From an uncultured Muribaculaceae bacterium (lineage in GTDB: Bacteria > Bacteroidota > Bacteroidia > Bacteroidales > Muribaculaceae): 5,377 nt of DNA. Positions within the stretch are counted from its first letter, which is position 1; every line of letters begins with the position of its first letter. The translations under genes were made by a program, and so were the position numbers. Positions 1-5,362 of this stretch are shown here, piece after piece. The stretch is from the NCBI GenBank assembly GCA_947644475.1, contig CANRZQ010000197.1, positions 1 through 5,377 of the forward strand. The letters run 5' to 3'. The notes below the pieces were generated by a model. The model searched no databases. It worked only from the letters and a program-made list of their open reading frames with translations, and was not told where the DNA came from.

Positions 1-625
1 CGCCAAGCGAGAGCAGGTCGTTGACATACTGCATATAGTAGGCCTGGAAATCGGGATTTTCCGTGTTTACGTCGGGAAGGCCGCCCATTTCGCCGGTGGT
101 GCATTGGAGTCGGTCGTTATAGTCGCCGATTGGGGTGAGGCCGGCTTCATGGAATAGGTTCTCACGGCCGCCCACTGCGCTGTCGAGCGATGCGGTGATG
201 GCCGAGCGGTCGATGGCTGTATGGTTGGGCAGCACGTCGACAATGATGCGCACGCCGTATTTGGCCGCAGAGTCGCACATTGCTTTCAGCTGGTCGCGTG
301 TGCCGAGCATATAGTTGCCGATTTTCCAGTCGATGGGCTGGTAATAGTAGTACCATTTGCCACGTACGGAGTCGCCGGGCTGGCTAAAAAGGGCCATGCC
401 GCCGTCTTCGCCCACATAGCATGTTTGGGCGGGCGAGGTCTGCACGATGTCGTAGCCGGCATCGGCAATCTGCTTCATGTTAGCTGCAATGGTGTCGAAA
501 CTCCACGTCCAGGCATGGAGGATAACTTCGTCTTCGGAGGGTGCTCCGGGATTGTCGTCGTTGGCAGCAGGGTTGCAGGCTGTAAGAGCCACGGCGGCCG
601 CTGCCGCGAGATGGTAAAATTTCAT
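1..625 (-). CDS. GH13 alpha-amylase-family lipoprotein, N-terminal part (runs off the left edge)
   Basis: The first 208 residues of a glycoside hydrolase family 13 enzyme are visible; the gene continues past position 1. The start at ATG 625-623 gives a lipoprotein signal, MKFYHLAAAAAVALTAC, with lipobox LTAC and lipidated Cys17. The Asp-Asp at residues 23-24 resembles the acidic surface-export signal of Bacteroidetes lipoproteins, so a surface location is inferred. The (beta/alpha)8 barrel starts near residue 34 (ILHAWTWSFD), followed by QTSP (62-65), the YQPIDWKIGN-type segment (95-104) and LGTRDQLKAM (107-116). Conserved region I, DVLPNH, lies at 130-135, with Asn134 the usual calcium ligand and His135 the usual subsite -1 His. 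LPDVN at 183-187 is conserved region V. The catalytic Asp and Glu would lie beyond the window, so activity cannot be judged. The likely role is hydrolysis of alpha-1,4-glucans such as starch or glycogen. Family call is firm; exact subfamily is not determinable. A 97-bp gap containing a tandem repeat separates it from the NlpC/P60 gene upstream, so it may have its own promoter. Confidence 0.9.
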   Translation of the reverse strand, partial: MKFYHLAAAAAVALTACNPAANDDNPGAPSEDEVILHAWTWSFDTIAANMKQIADAGYDIVQTSPAQTCYVGEDGGMALFSQPGDSVRGKWYYYYQPIDWKIGNYMLGTRDQLKAMCDSAAKYGVRIIVDVLPNHTAIDRSAITASLDSAVGGRENLFHEAGLTPIGDYNDRLQCTTGEMGGLPDVNTENPDFQAYYMQYVNDLLSLG

Positions 626-658
626 GGATGATATAATTTTTAGTGAAAGATAAGTCTT

Positions 659-715
659 GGGGAGTTGGGAAGTTGGAGGAGGTGAGAAGTTGGGAAGTTG
701 GGAAGTTGGGAAGTT
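659..715. repeat. 8-bp GAAGTTGG tandem repeat in the intergenic region
   Basis: Nearly four perfect units of GAAGTTGG run from 686 to 715. A degenerate leading part at 659-685 includes another complete unit at 669-676. The array fills most of the gap between the stop of the NlpC/P60 gene (723) and the start of the GH13 gene (625). On the transcribed minus strand it reads as a C/T-rich AACTTCCC array. It looks like a simple-sequence repeat and is not plausibly coding, since the frame through it gives only a low-complexity peptide. It may affect spacing or transcript structure upstream of the amylase gene, which is conjecture. Confidence 0.85.
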
Positions 716-722
716 TTTTCCG

Positions 723-1307
723 TTATTGATTTCCGTCGAGGACGCGGCGCGCTCCGATGAAACGGTTGGAATAGTATCCGCCGTCGGGATAGCGGTCGTA
801 ACGGATGCCTCCGGAGGTGGCGGCATGTATGAATGTGACGGTGCCGGATTCATCGACATCTACGGCCATGCCTACATGCCCTACCCGCGCGTTGCCGGAA
901 CGGCGTCCGCCGAAGAAAAGCAGGTCGCCCGGCCGGATTTCGCCGGCAGGCACGCCTATTCCCTGGGTGTACTGCGCAGACGATGACGGATTGAGCAATA
1001 TGTCGAAATTACGGAATACATAACTTGTGAATCCTGAGCAATCGAACGATTTCGGTCCTTTGGCCCCACGGCGGTAAGGACGGCCAAGAAATTTCGCGGC
1101 ATAATCTATGACATCCGATGCCATCGGGCCGGCCTGCATTACAGCGGACGATGACTGCTCATCGGGAAGGAGGAATGCGTTTGTGGGGTCGTCGATATTG
1201 GAGAACAGGAAATCAAATGCGCTGCCGTCGTTGTCTTCGACAGCGGCAGTACGGTTCATGGCAAAGAGTGCAAAAAATGCGATTATCAGATACCTGGCGC
1301 AATTCAT
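723..1307 (-). CDS. Secreted NlpC/P60-family peptidoglycan endopeptidase
   Basis: This is a 194-residue protein with an N-terminal signal peptide: a hydrophobic core at about residues 6-16, then a likely cleavage site after the Thr-Ala-Ala at 20-22. A variable, partly acidic linker follows to about residue 62. The NlpC/P60 papain-like domain fills the rest. The nucleophile is Cys90 in SFDCSGFTSYVF, the catalytic His is His144 in RVGHVGMAVDV, and the third polar residue is His161 in FIHAAT. The RPGDLLFF segment (125-132) just before the catalytic His region is typical of the family. Such enzymes cleave D-Glu to diamino-acid bonds in peptidoglycan stem peptides, here outside the inner membrane. 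No SH3b or LysM domain is seen, so it is a compact single-domain hydrolase. I chose ATG 1307; an in-frame GTG two codons upstream (1313) is less likely. It lies 90 bp downstream of the YolD-like gene on the same strand, and a near-palindrome between them argues for partial transcriptional separation. The substrate bond is inferred from the family. Confidence 0.9.
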   Translation of the reverse strand: MNCARYLIIAFFALFAMNRTAAVEDNDGSAFDFLFSNIDDPTNAFLLPDEQSSSAVMQAGPMASDVIDYAAKFLGRPYRRGAKGPKSFDCSGFTSYVFRNFDILLNPSSSAQYTQGIGVPAGEIRPGDLLFFGGRRSGNARVGHVGMAVDVDESGTVTFIHAATSGGIRYDRYPDGGYYSNRFIGARRVLDGNQ

Positions 1308-1346
1308 GGTCACAAATTTACAAAAAAAGAGCCTGCATGCCTAACC

Positions 1347-1374
1347 GAGTGTTAAATTTAACTCTCTTTTAACA
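1347..1374. promoter_or_regulatory. Nested inverted repeat (TGTTAAA/TTTAACA) between the YolD-like and NlpC/P60 genes
   Basis: GTTAAATTTAAC at 1351-1362 is a perfect 12-bp palindrome, extendable to 1347-1366 with one mismatched pair. In addition, TGTTAAA at 1350-1356 pairs with TTTAACA at 1368-1374 across 11 bases. It sits 40-67 bp upstream of the NlpC/P60 start, a reasonable place for an operator, and also just after the YolD-like stop. The same TGTTAAA/TTTAACA pair occurs at 3161-3181. It is A/T-rich and lacks the GC-rich stem plus T run of an intrinsic terminator. A regulatory role is inferred from symmetry and position only. Confidence 0.4.
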
Positions 1375-1397
1375 TTTTGCCGCCGGGGCTGTTTTTA

Positions 1398-1604
1398 TCA
1401 GGGGAATTCGGGAAATTCGCACTCCGGCGTTTCTGTGCTGTCGATCTGCGCTTGTGTGCGGTGCACGGTGTCGTCGAGGGCTTCTTTGTGGCCTGACAGC
1501 GCGGCAAAGGGCGCGAACTGCGCGGCCCTGGCAGCCAGCGACATCCGCTTGCGATGCCGTGGCTCCCATCCGGGATGATTTATTATGTCGTCGTAATTGC
1601 TCAT
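1398..1604 (-). CDS. YolD-like small protein, partner of the Y-family polymerase
   Basis: This 68-residue protein carries the hallmark of the YolD-like family, RMSLAARAAQFAPFAAL at residues 20-36, followed by an acidic, proline-containing tail. YolD-like proteins are encoded next to Y-family polymerases of the UmuC/UvrX type and have been proposed to replace UmuD as the polymerase accessory factor. The biochemical mechanism is poorly known. The ATG overlaps the polymerase stop as ATGA (1604-1601), and a strong Shine-Dalgarno sequence lies 9 bases upstream, so translation is almost certainly coupled to the polymerase. There is no signal peptide or membrane segment, which fits a cytoplasmic protein. 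The family assignment rests on the RAAQFAPFAAL motif and on context, which agree. No catalytic Ser/Lys dyad of a UmuD/LexA peptidase is evident, so autocleavage is not expected. Confidence 0.87.
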   Translation of the reverse strand: MSNYDDIINHPGWEPRHRKRMSLAARAAQFAPFAALSGHKEALDDTVHRTQAQIDSTETPECEFPEFP

Positions 1605-3088
1605 GCCTTGTGTCCTCCTATCTGGGTGTTGCGTATGCGTGTTGTGGCACCTTCGGCATAGTCAAGTCCTTTAAGAATGGCATTTTTGCCGAATCGGCGT
1701 CTCAACGCCAGGGTGGCCGCCATGAGCCTGCGCTCTTTGGCAAGTTCGGCTTCCTCTTGCCGCTGACGGCTAAGGAGAGTGGCGTAGTCGACAAACAGGC
1801 TGAGCTGCAGGGGCAATGTCTTTTTTCCGGCGAGGCTTTCATGCATCACCCTTCCGGCCGTGAGGGTGATGCGCCTTATCAGCAGCCCGGGGCGCACTAT
1901 GCGTCCAAACAGGGCCTGCGTGGCTTCCTTGATAATGCGCGCCGACGATGTATGCCTCCCGAGACATGCCGTGCCGTGGCTGTGCTTAGGAGCCTTGCGT
2001 CCGAATCGGTCGACGACGACAACTCCGTCGTATCTTGCCCTTAACGCCTCGTTTTGGATATTTTCCACATCATAGCCGATGGTGAGCACAAGCCGGTCGG
2101 CGACAAGATGCTTTCCAAAGAGGTCGAAGGCGAGGGATTCGGCCATTTCCATTGCCACAATTTCCGCCTTCTCCGTGGTGTAGGCCTCGGTAAGGACCTG
2201 CCCTGTGCCTAATGATGATGATTCCGGGCGATAAGCCTTCACCATGTCCATTGTCACCGGCTCACGCCCCCATGCGTGGTCGATGAGCAATTCGGCGTTT
2301 ACACCCAGCAGACAGAAAAGCACATTATCATTGGCAAGCGACATGCGTGCGATGTCGCCCATGGTGTGTATCCCGTATGGGGCGAGACGGGCCTCGATGC
2401 CATGGCCGACACGCCAGAAATCGGTAAGCGGAGTGTGGCTCCACAGCGTGCGCCGGTAAGAATCCTCGTCGAGTTCGGCGATACGCACGCCGTCGCTGTC
2501 GGCCGGCATTTTCTTGGCCACTATGTCCATGGCCACTTTTGCCAGATACATATTCGAGCCTATGCCGCCCGTGGCAGTGATGCCCGTGGAGGCAAGCACG
2601 TCGCGTATCATAGTCATGGCCAGCTGGTGAGCCGTCATGCGGTTCAATCTCAGGTAAGACGTAGCGTCGATAAACACCTCGTCGACAGAATATACATGTA
2701 TATCCTCCGGCGCTATATATTTGAGGTAGATTTCGTAGATGCGCGTGCTGTAATCGATGTAAAGCGCCATGCGCGGAGGAGCCACAATATAGTCGACTGC
2801 AAAGTCGGGACGCGCGGCCAGCATGCGCCCCGAGGTTGATTTCCACATCCTCCCACGGCGGCGATTGATATCACGCACCTTTTGCACCACCTCAAACAGC
2901 CTCGGCCTTCCTCCGAGACCATAGGCTTTCAGCGAAGGCGACACGGCCAGGCATATCGTCTTGTCGGTGCGGCTGCGGTCGGCCACCACAAGATTCGTGT
3001 CGAGTGGGTCGAGTCCGCGCTCGACACATTCCACCGATGCGTAGAATGATTTGAGGTCAATCGCTATATATGTACGTGTTCCGTCCAT
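1601..3088 (-). CDS. Y-family translesion DNA polymerase (UmuC/DinB-like, YolD-associated type)
   Basis: This 495-residue error-prone polymerase copies past damaged template bases. Numbered from ATG 3088, the palm begins with YIAIDLKSFYASVE. Asp11 is the first metal ligand and Tyr16 occupies the steric-gate position that excludes ribonucleotides. YSVDEVFID at 133-141 supplies the catalytic pair Asp136-Glu137, and GIGSNMYLAK at 175-184 is another palm motif. The thumb helix-hairpin-helix region is at about 222-248 (RVGHGIEARLAPYGI). The little finger follows, then a perfect beta-clamp-binding motif, QLSLF, at 428-432. A basic, conserved-looking tail of about 63 residues contains RFGKNAILKGL and ends in TQIGGHKA. 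All catalytic residues are present, so it should be active. An in-frame TTG at 3097 would add three residues, but the ATG is preferred. The 4-base overlap with the YolD-like gene marks a mutagenesis operon. It resembles the Firmicutes UvrX/YqjW type more than classical DinB. DNA-damage induction is likely but no recognisable SOS box was found. Confidence 0.95.
   Translation of the reverse strand: MDGTRTYIAIDLKSFYASVECVERGLDPLDTNLVVADRSRTDKTICLAVSPSLKAYGLGGRPRLFEVVQKVRDINRRRGRMWKSTSGRMLAARPDFAVDYIVAPPRMALYIDYSTRIYEIYLKYIAPEDIHVYSVDEVFIDATSYLRLNRMTAHQLAMTMIRDVLASTGITATGGIGSNMYLAKVAMDIVAKKMPADSDGVRIAELDEDSYRRTLWSHTPLTDFWRVGHGIEARLAPYGIHTMGDIARMSLANDNVLFCLLGVNAELLIDHAWGREPVTMDMVKAYRPESSSLGTGQVLTEAYTTEKAEIVAMEMAESLAFDLFGKHLVADRLVLTIGYDVENIQNEALRARYDGVVVVDRFGRKAPKHSHGTACLGRHTSSARIIKEATQALFGRIVRPGLLIRRITLTAGRVMHESLAGKKTLPLQLSLFVDYATLLSRQRQEEAELAKERRLMAATLALRRRFGKNAILKGLDYAEGATTRIRNTQIGGHKA
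1614..1619 (-). promoter_or_regulatory. Shine-Dalgarno sequence of the YolD-like gene, inside the polymerase 3' end
   Basis: On the minus strand AGGAGG ends 9 bases before the ATG at 1604. It lies within the Ile-Gly-Gly codons of the polymerase C-terminus (TQIGGHKA). The other starts in this window show no comparable purine-rich site, as is usual for Bacteroidota. It supports the chosen start and translational reinitiation at the ATGA overlap. Confidence 0.7.
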
Positions 3089-3119
3089 AATAAACAAAGC
3101 GTCCAGATTTGTGTCACGG

Positions 3120-3127
3120 CAAAGTTA
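3120..3127 (-). promoter_or_regulatory. Candidate Bacteroidales -7 promoter box for the polymerase operon
   Basis: The minus strand reads TAACTTTG, a full match to the Bacteroidales -7 consensus TAnnTTTG. It lies 31 bases upstream of the polymerase ATG, giving a leader of about 20-25 bases. No clear TTTG -33 element is present at the expected distance, so support rests on the -7 box and its position. Confidence 0.45.
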
Positions 3128-3160
3128 AGGCAGCAGGCATGCAATATTTAAGCACTTTTA

Positions 3161-3181
3161 TGTTAAAAAATGTATTTAACA
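3161..3181. promoter_or_regulatory. Inverted repeat TGTTAAA-N7-TTTAACA in the divergent promoter region
   Basis: Two perfect 7-bp arms (3161-3167 and 3175-3181) are separated by 7 bases. The site lies between the candidate -7 box of the polymerase operon and that of the PH-domain operon, about 34 bp from each, where a shared regulator could act. The same pair of half-sites, with an 11-base spacer, occurs at 1350-1374. The A/T-rich composition makes chance occurrence possible, so this is a candidate operator only. Confidence 0.4.
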
Positions 3182-3214
3182 GACAACCTCACGTTCATGC
3201 CGCAAAAAAAACAC

Positions 3215-3222
3215 TATTTTTG
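3215..3222 (+). promoter_or_regulatory. Candidate Bacteroidales -7 promoter box for the PH-domain operon
   Basis: TATTTTTG matches TAnnTTTG fully and lies 15 bases before the ATG at 3238. It implies a short leader of roughly 8-10 bases. The -33 region is weak, with only GTTC near 3193-3196. An A tract (3204-3211) lies just upstream of the box. Confidence is moderate because the region is A/T-rich. Confidence 0.4.
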
Positions 3223-3237
3223 CATAAAGTTTTGCTT

Positions 3238-3741
3238 ATGACCAATCATCAATTATATCTCGACGACACAACACCGGTAGAGAATCTGGAATTCGAGCCA
3301 ATCAGTGAAAAATACAAAAAGGTGCAGATTGCCGGCGCCGCAATAGCATATGCCGTGATGATGGCTCTTGCGCTGCTGCTTTTGCTGGCCGACACACCGT
3401 GGTGGTGCATCGTGGCGGAGGCAATCATAGCCTTGGTATTTGCCGGAAACATTTTTATCCTGCGCAAGGCCTTCCTGTCTAAGGGCTACGCGCTCCGGGA
3501 AAGGGACCTTACCTACCGCACAGGGGTGATATTTCCCAAAGTGACTACAATCCCATATGCGCGTATCCAGCAGGTGAGCATCGGACAGAATCCCGTTTCT
3601 AAACATTTCGGACTTTGCTCCGTGGAAGTTGAGAATGGCGCGCAGACCCTCTCGGCTGTCACAATTCCGGGCTTGCCGGAAGAAAAGGCGCGACAAATCA
3701 AAGACATTCTCACCGGAAAACTTGGGAATAGCCATGACTGA
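3238..3741 (+). CDS. bPH2-domain membrane protein, YdbS-like
   Basis: This 167-residue protein has a short cytoplasmic N-terminus, two adjacent membrane helices at about 30-51 and 55-76, then a single bacterial PH (bPH2, formerly DUF304) domain at about 78-160. The domain shows the family pattern: GYALRERDLTYRTGVIFPKV, then a TIPYARIQQVSI strand-turn-strand (104-115), then HFGLCSVEVENG (123-134). In Bacillus subtilis the equivalent YdbS is of similar size and works with YdbT in an operon linked to antimicrobial resistance; carrying that role over here is inference. ATG 3238 is chosen because the membrane-domain architecture starts from it; upstream in-frame TTG codons would add an unconserved-looking extension through the promoter region. 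The stop overlaps the start of the next gene by 8 bases, implying coupled translation and a joint complex. No catalytic motif is expected, as bPH2 domains are thought to mediate binding and assembly. Confidence 0.87.
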   Translation: MTNHQLYLDDTTPVENLEFEPISEKYKKVQIAGAAIAYAVMMALALLLLLADTPWWCIVAEAIIALVFAGNIFILRKAFLSKGYALRERDLTYRTGVIFPKVTTIPYARIQQVSIGQNPVSKHFGLCSVEVENGAQTLSAVTIPGLPEEKARQIKDILTGKLGNSHD

Positions 3742-5197
3742 TTTCTCTGTGCCGCAAAGAATGAGCCCTGCCGCATTCTTTATCATATTTATAAAGATGG
3801 TAAAGACGCTGTTTGGCGCAGTTTTCGTTTACAATCTTGCCGACCTTGGAATCAATGGCCGCGACGCCCTGGTGACAATAGCCGTAAGCATAGGGGTACT
3901 GATAGGCGCTTCGCTGATTTTGGCGGCAATGGCTTATTTCCCTAAAAAATACTATATCAAGGACCGGAGCCTCATCTTCTCTCATGGAGTGCTGAGCCGC
4001 GAAACCACGACGGTGCCCCTCGACCGCATCCACTCGCTGCGCACCAAGCAAGGAATCTGGTACAGGCTGCTGGGCATGAGAGGTATCGTAGTAGACACCC
4101 TCGCGTCGAAAGGCGAAGAATTGGAACTGATTCTTGACGAACCCGACTGGCAAAGCCTTATTTCCTTCATTGAGCGCGGCGAATCAGGAACTACCGTATC
4201 GGCGCATGAGCCACCTCCATACAATCCGACATCGACCATGCGGTTCGGGTATAAGAATCTGATTATGGACGCCTTGTGCCAGAATCATCTGAAAGGGATG
4301 GCACTGTTTGGCGGCGTGCTGGCCTTGGCAAATGATTTTGTGAATAACATCACGGAGGAAACGGTGGAGACAATCTTCACTTATTCCGAATCGTTTTTCG
4401 AGTCGCTGATGGTGTCGACATTGCGGCTGGCCGTATTCCTGGCCGCTATCTACGGCATAATCCTTATTCTTTGGCTTGCCAACGCGATATTGCGCTACGG
4501 CGACATGACGCTTGTATACGACAACCGGCTGCTCACGTTCACCCACGGGCTGCTCTCACGGTCGAGTTGCCGATTCGCGTTCGACAAAATATGCACAATA
4601 TGGGTAAAGCGCAACTATCTTGAAAAGAAACTGGGACTTTGCACTTTGGCCCTGAGGCAGGCACTTAACGCCACTGCCATGAAAGAGAACGAAAACCTGA
4701 AACTGTATTCACGCGACATCTCCGCTTTCTTCCTCGCCTGGTGGCTCGGCAAGGGCTACGATGACGCGTCCACCATAGCCGAGGCAAAATCGGGGCGCGG
4801 GGCGGCTATACGCGCCATGCTGCCCGACCTGCCGATTATAGTCGTGGCGACAATAATATTTATATCTTTCGATTTGTATATATGGCTCCTGCTTCCGGCA
4901 GCCTACTTTGTGGCGTCGCTGCTTATGGGCATAAGCGCGATGCGCCACAGCCGTATCGTGCTCAAAGACGAATATCTTATTGTGCATGGAGGCCGTTTGG
5001 CAGAGATAGATAATTACATAAAATACGGCGATGTCGAAGTTGTAAGAATCCGCCGCAGCCCATTTTCAAGACTCACCCGCCGCGTCACCCTCTCAATTGC
5101 CACTTCCGGCTCCGCTTTCTCCATAGCCAGCCTCCGCGACGACGAAGCCCGCCAAATCTACGAGTTCATCCTCGCCAACTCAGGAATCAAGCCGTAA
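3734..5197 (+). CDS. Multi-bPH2-domain membrane protein, YdbT-like
   Basis: This 487-residue integral membrane protein has three bPH2 domains alternating with membrane segments. Probable helices lie at about 11-34 and 45-69. PH domain 1 spans about 70-147 (KDRSLIFSHGVLSRET, then VPLDRIHSLRTKQG). One or two helices fall at about 186-204 and 228-252. PH domain 2 spans about 255-330 (YDNRLLTFTHGLLSRSSCRF, then KKLGLCTLAL). Two helices follow at about 364-380 and 383-400, and PH domain 3 spans about 404-485 (KDEYLIVHGGRLAEIDNYI). Length and organisation match Bacillus YdbT, and the 8-base overlap with the YdbS-like gene (ATGACTGA) mirrors that operon. The ATG at 3734 is preferred because the protein then begins just before the first helix; in-frame upstream ATGs lie inside the preceding gene. 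The molecular function is unknown; YdbST in Bacillus is associated with tolerance to membrane-active peptides. The third PH domain ends with the protein, so the gene appears complete. Confidence 0.88.
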   Translation: MTDFSVPQRMSPAAFFIIFIKMVKTLFGAVFVYNLADLGINGRDALVTIAVSIGVLIGASLILAAMAYFPKKYYIKDRSLIFSHGVLSRETTTVPLDRIHSLRTKQGIWYRLLGMRGIVVDTLASKGEELELILDEPDWQSLISFIERGESGTTVSAHEPPPYNPTSTMRFGYKNLIMDALCQNHLKGMALFGGVLALANDFVNNITEETVETIFTYSESFFESLMVSTLRLAVFLAAIYGIILILWLANAILRYGDMTLVYDNRLLTFTHGLLSRSSCRFAFDKICTIWVKRNYLEKKLGLCTLALRQALNATAMKENENLKLYSRDISAFFLAWWLGKGYDDASTIAEAKSGRGAAIRAMLPDLPIIVVATIIFISFDLYIWLLLPAAYFVASLLMGISAMRHSRIVLKDEYLIVHGGRLAEIDNYIKYGDVEVVRIRRSPFSRLTRRVTLSIATSGSAFSIASLRDDEARQIYEFILANSGIKP

Positions 5198-5209
5198 AGT
5201 CAGGACATG

Positions 5210-5226
5210 GAATCGCATAGCGATTC
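5210..5226. repeat. Perfect hairpin GAATCGC-ATA-GCGATTC
   Basis: A 7-bp perfect stem with a 3-base loop lies 12 bases after the stop of the YdbT-like gene. The sequence TAGCGAT spanning the loop and the right arm recurs in the loop of the next hairpin, which suggests the two belong to one repeat unit. It could cap the transcript 3' end. Confidence 0.65.
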
Positions 5227-5236
5227 AAGAATGTAG

Positions 5237-5266
5237 CCCCGGGTGTAGCGATAGCGAAACCCGGGG
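5237..5266. repeat. REP-like hairpin CCCCGGGT-N14-ACCCGGGG
   Basis: An 8-bp perfect stem (5237-5244 with 5259-5266) encloses a 14-base loop containing TAGCGATAGCGA. The flank GTAGC recurs in the loop (5245-5249). A CCCGGG stem with a TAGCGA-rich loop resembles repetitive extragenic palindromes known from several bacterial groups, some mobilised by RAYT (Y1) transposases. This likeness is recalled, not searched, and no transposase gene is in the window. Confidence 0.6.
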
Positions 5267-5281
5267 TTAAGACCAAGGTGA

Positions 5282-5298
5282 CCAAACGAGGGATTTGG
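5282..5298. repeat. Small hairpin CCAAA-N7-TTTGG
   Basis: A 5-bp perfect stem with a 7-base loop lies between two stronger inverted repeats. Alone it could be chance; it is recorded because it sits in regular series with the others. Confidence 0.35.
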
Positions 5299-5301
5299 AG
5301 C

Positions 5302-5362
5302 GGAGGCCGGCCGGGGCGTTCTGGACCCAGGTCGGGGGTTTCGAACGCTCCGGCCGGCCACC
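5302..5362. repeat. Long GC-rich inverted repeat with 17-bp arms
   Basis: Arm 5305-5321 and arm 5343-5359 are complementary at 16 of 17 positions, the exception being a G:T-type pair, around a 21-base loop. Two more pairs follow an A/A mismatch, extending it to 5302-5362. Each arm contains the self-palindromic GGCCGGCC (5305-5312 and 5352-5359). It is directly followed by a C-rich stretch and an A tract. The plus strand has no T run after it, so it is not a standard terminator. It may be part of an extragenic repeat or the end of a mobile element; which one cannot be told from a single copy. Confidence 0.75.

Noticed and set aside
221..631. Plus-strand open frame of 136 codons
   Set aside because: It is antisense to the GH13 lipoprotein, whose signal peptide and conserved motifs are clear on the other strand.
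645..652. Minus-strand TATCTTTC as a -7 box for the GH13 gene
   Set aside because: The last consensus base is wrong and no TTTG -33 element lies at the right distance; position is reasonable but support is too thin.
659..715. CRISPR array
   Set aside because: The unit is only 8 bp and directly tandem with no spacers.
657..986. Plus-strand open frame beginning in the tandem repeat
   Set aside because: Its start is a translation of the 8-bp repeat and the rest is antisense to the NlpC/P60 domain.
1313..1320. Minus-strand TAAATTTG, a match to the -7 box TAnnTTTG, upstream of the NlpC/P60 gene
   Set aside because: It is only 5 bases from the ATG at 1307, so transcription would start at or inside the start codon; no -33 element is seen.
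1454..2044. Plus-strand open frame of 196 codons
   Set aside because: It lies antisense to the polymerase and YolD-like genes, has no recognisable domain, and its residue composition looks like a shadow frame of GC-rich coding DNA.
2276..2839. Plus-strand open frame of 187 codons, His/Arg/Val-rich
   Set aside because: It is entirely antisense to the polymerase catalytic core, which has all its motifs intact on the minus strand.
3109..3237. N-terminal extension of the YdbS-like protein from an upstream TTG start
   Set aside because: The extension crosses the candidate promoters and inverted repeat and looks non-coding; the ATG at 3238 gives the usual family length.
5237..5266. Intrinsic terminator for the YdbST-like operon
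   Set aside because: The stem is strong but followed by TTAAG and not a T run, and the 14-base loop is long; a repeat element fits better.
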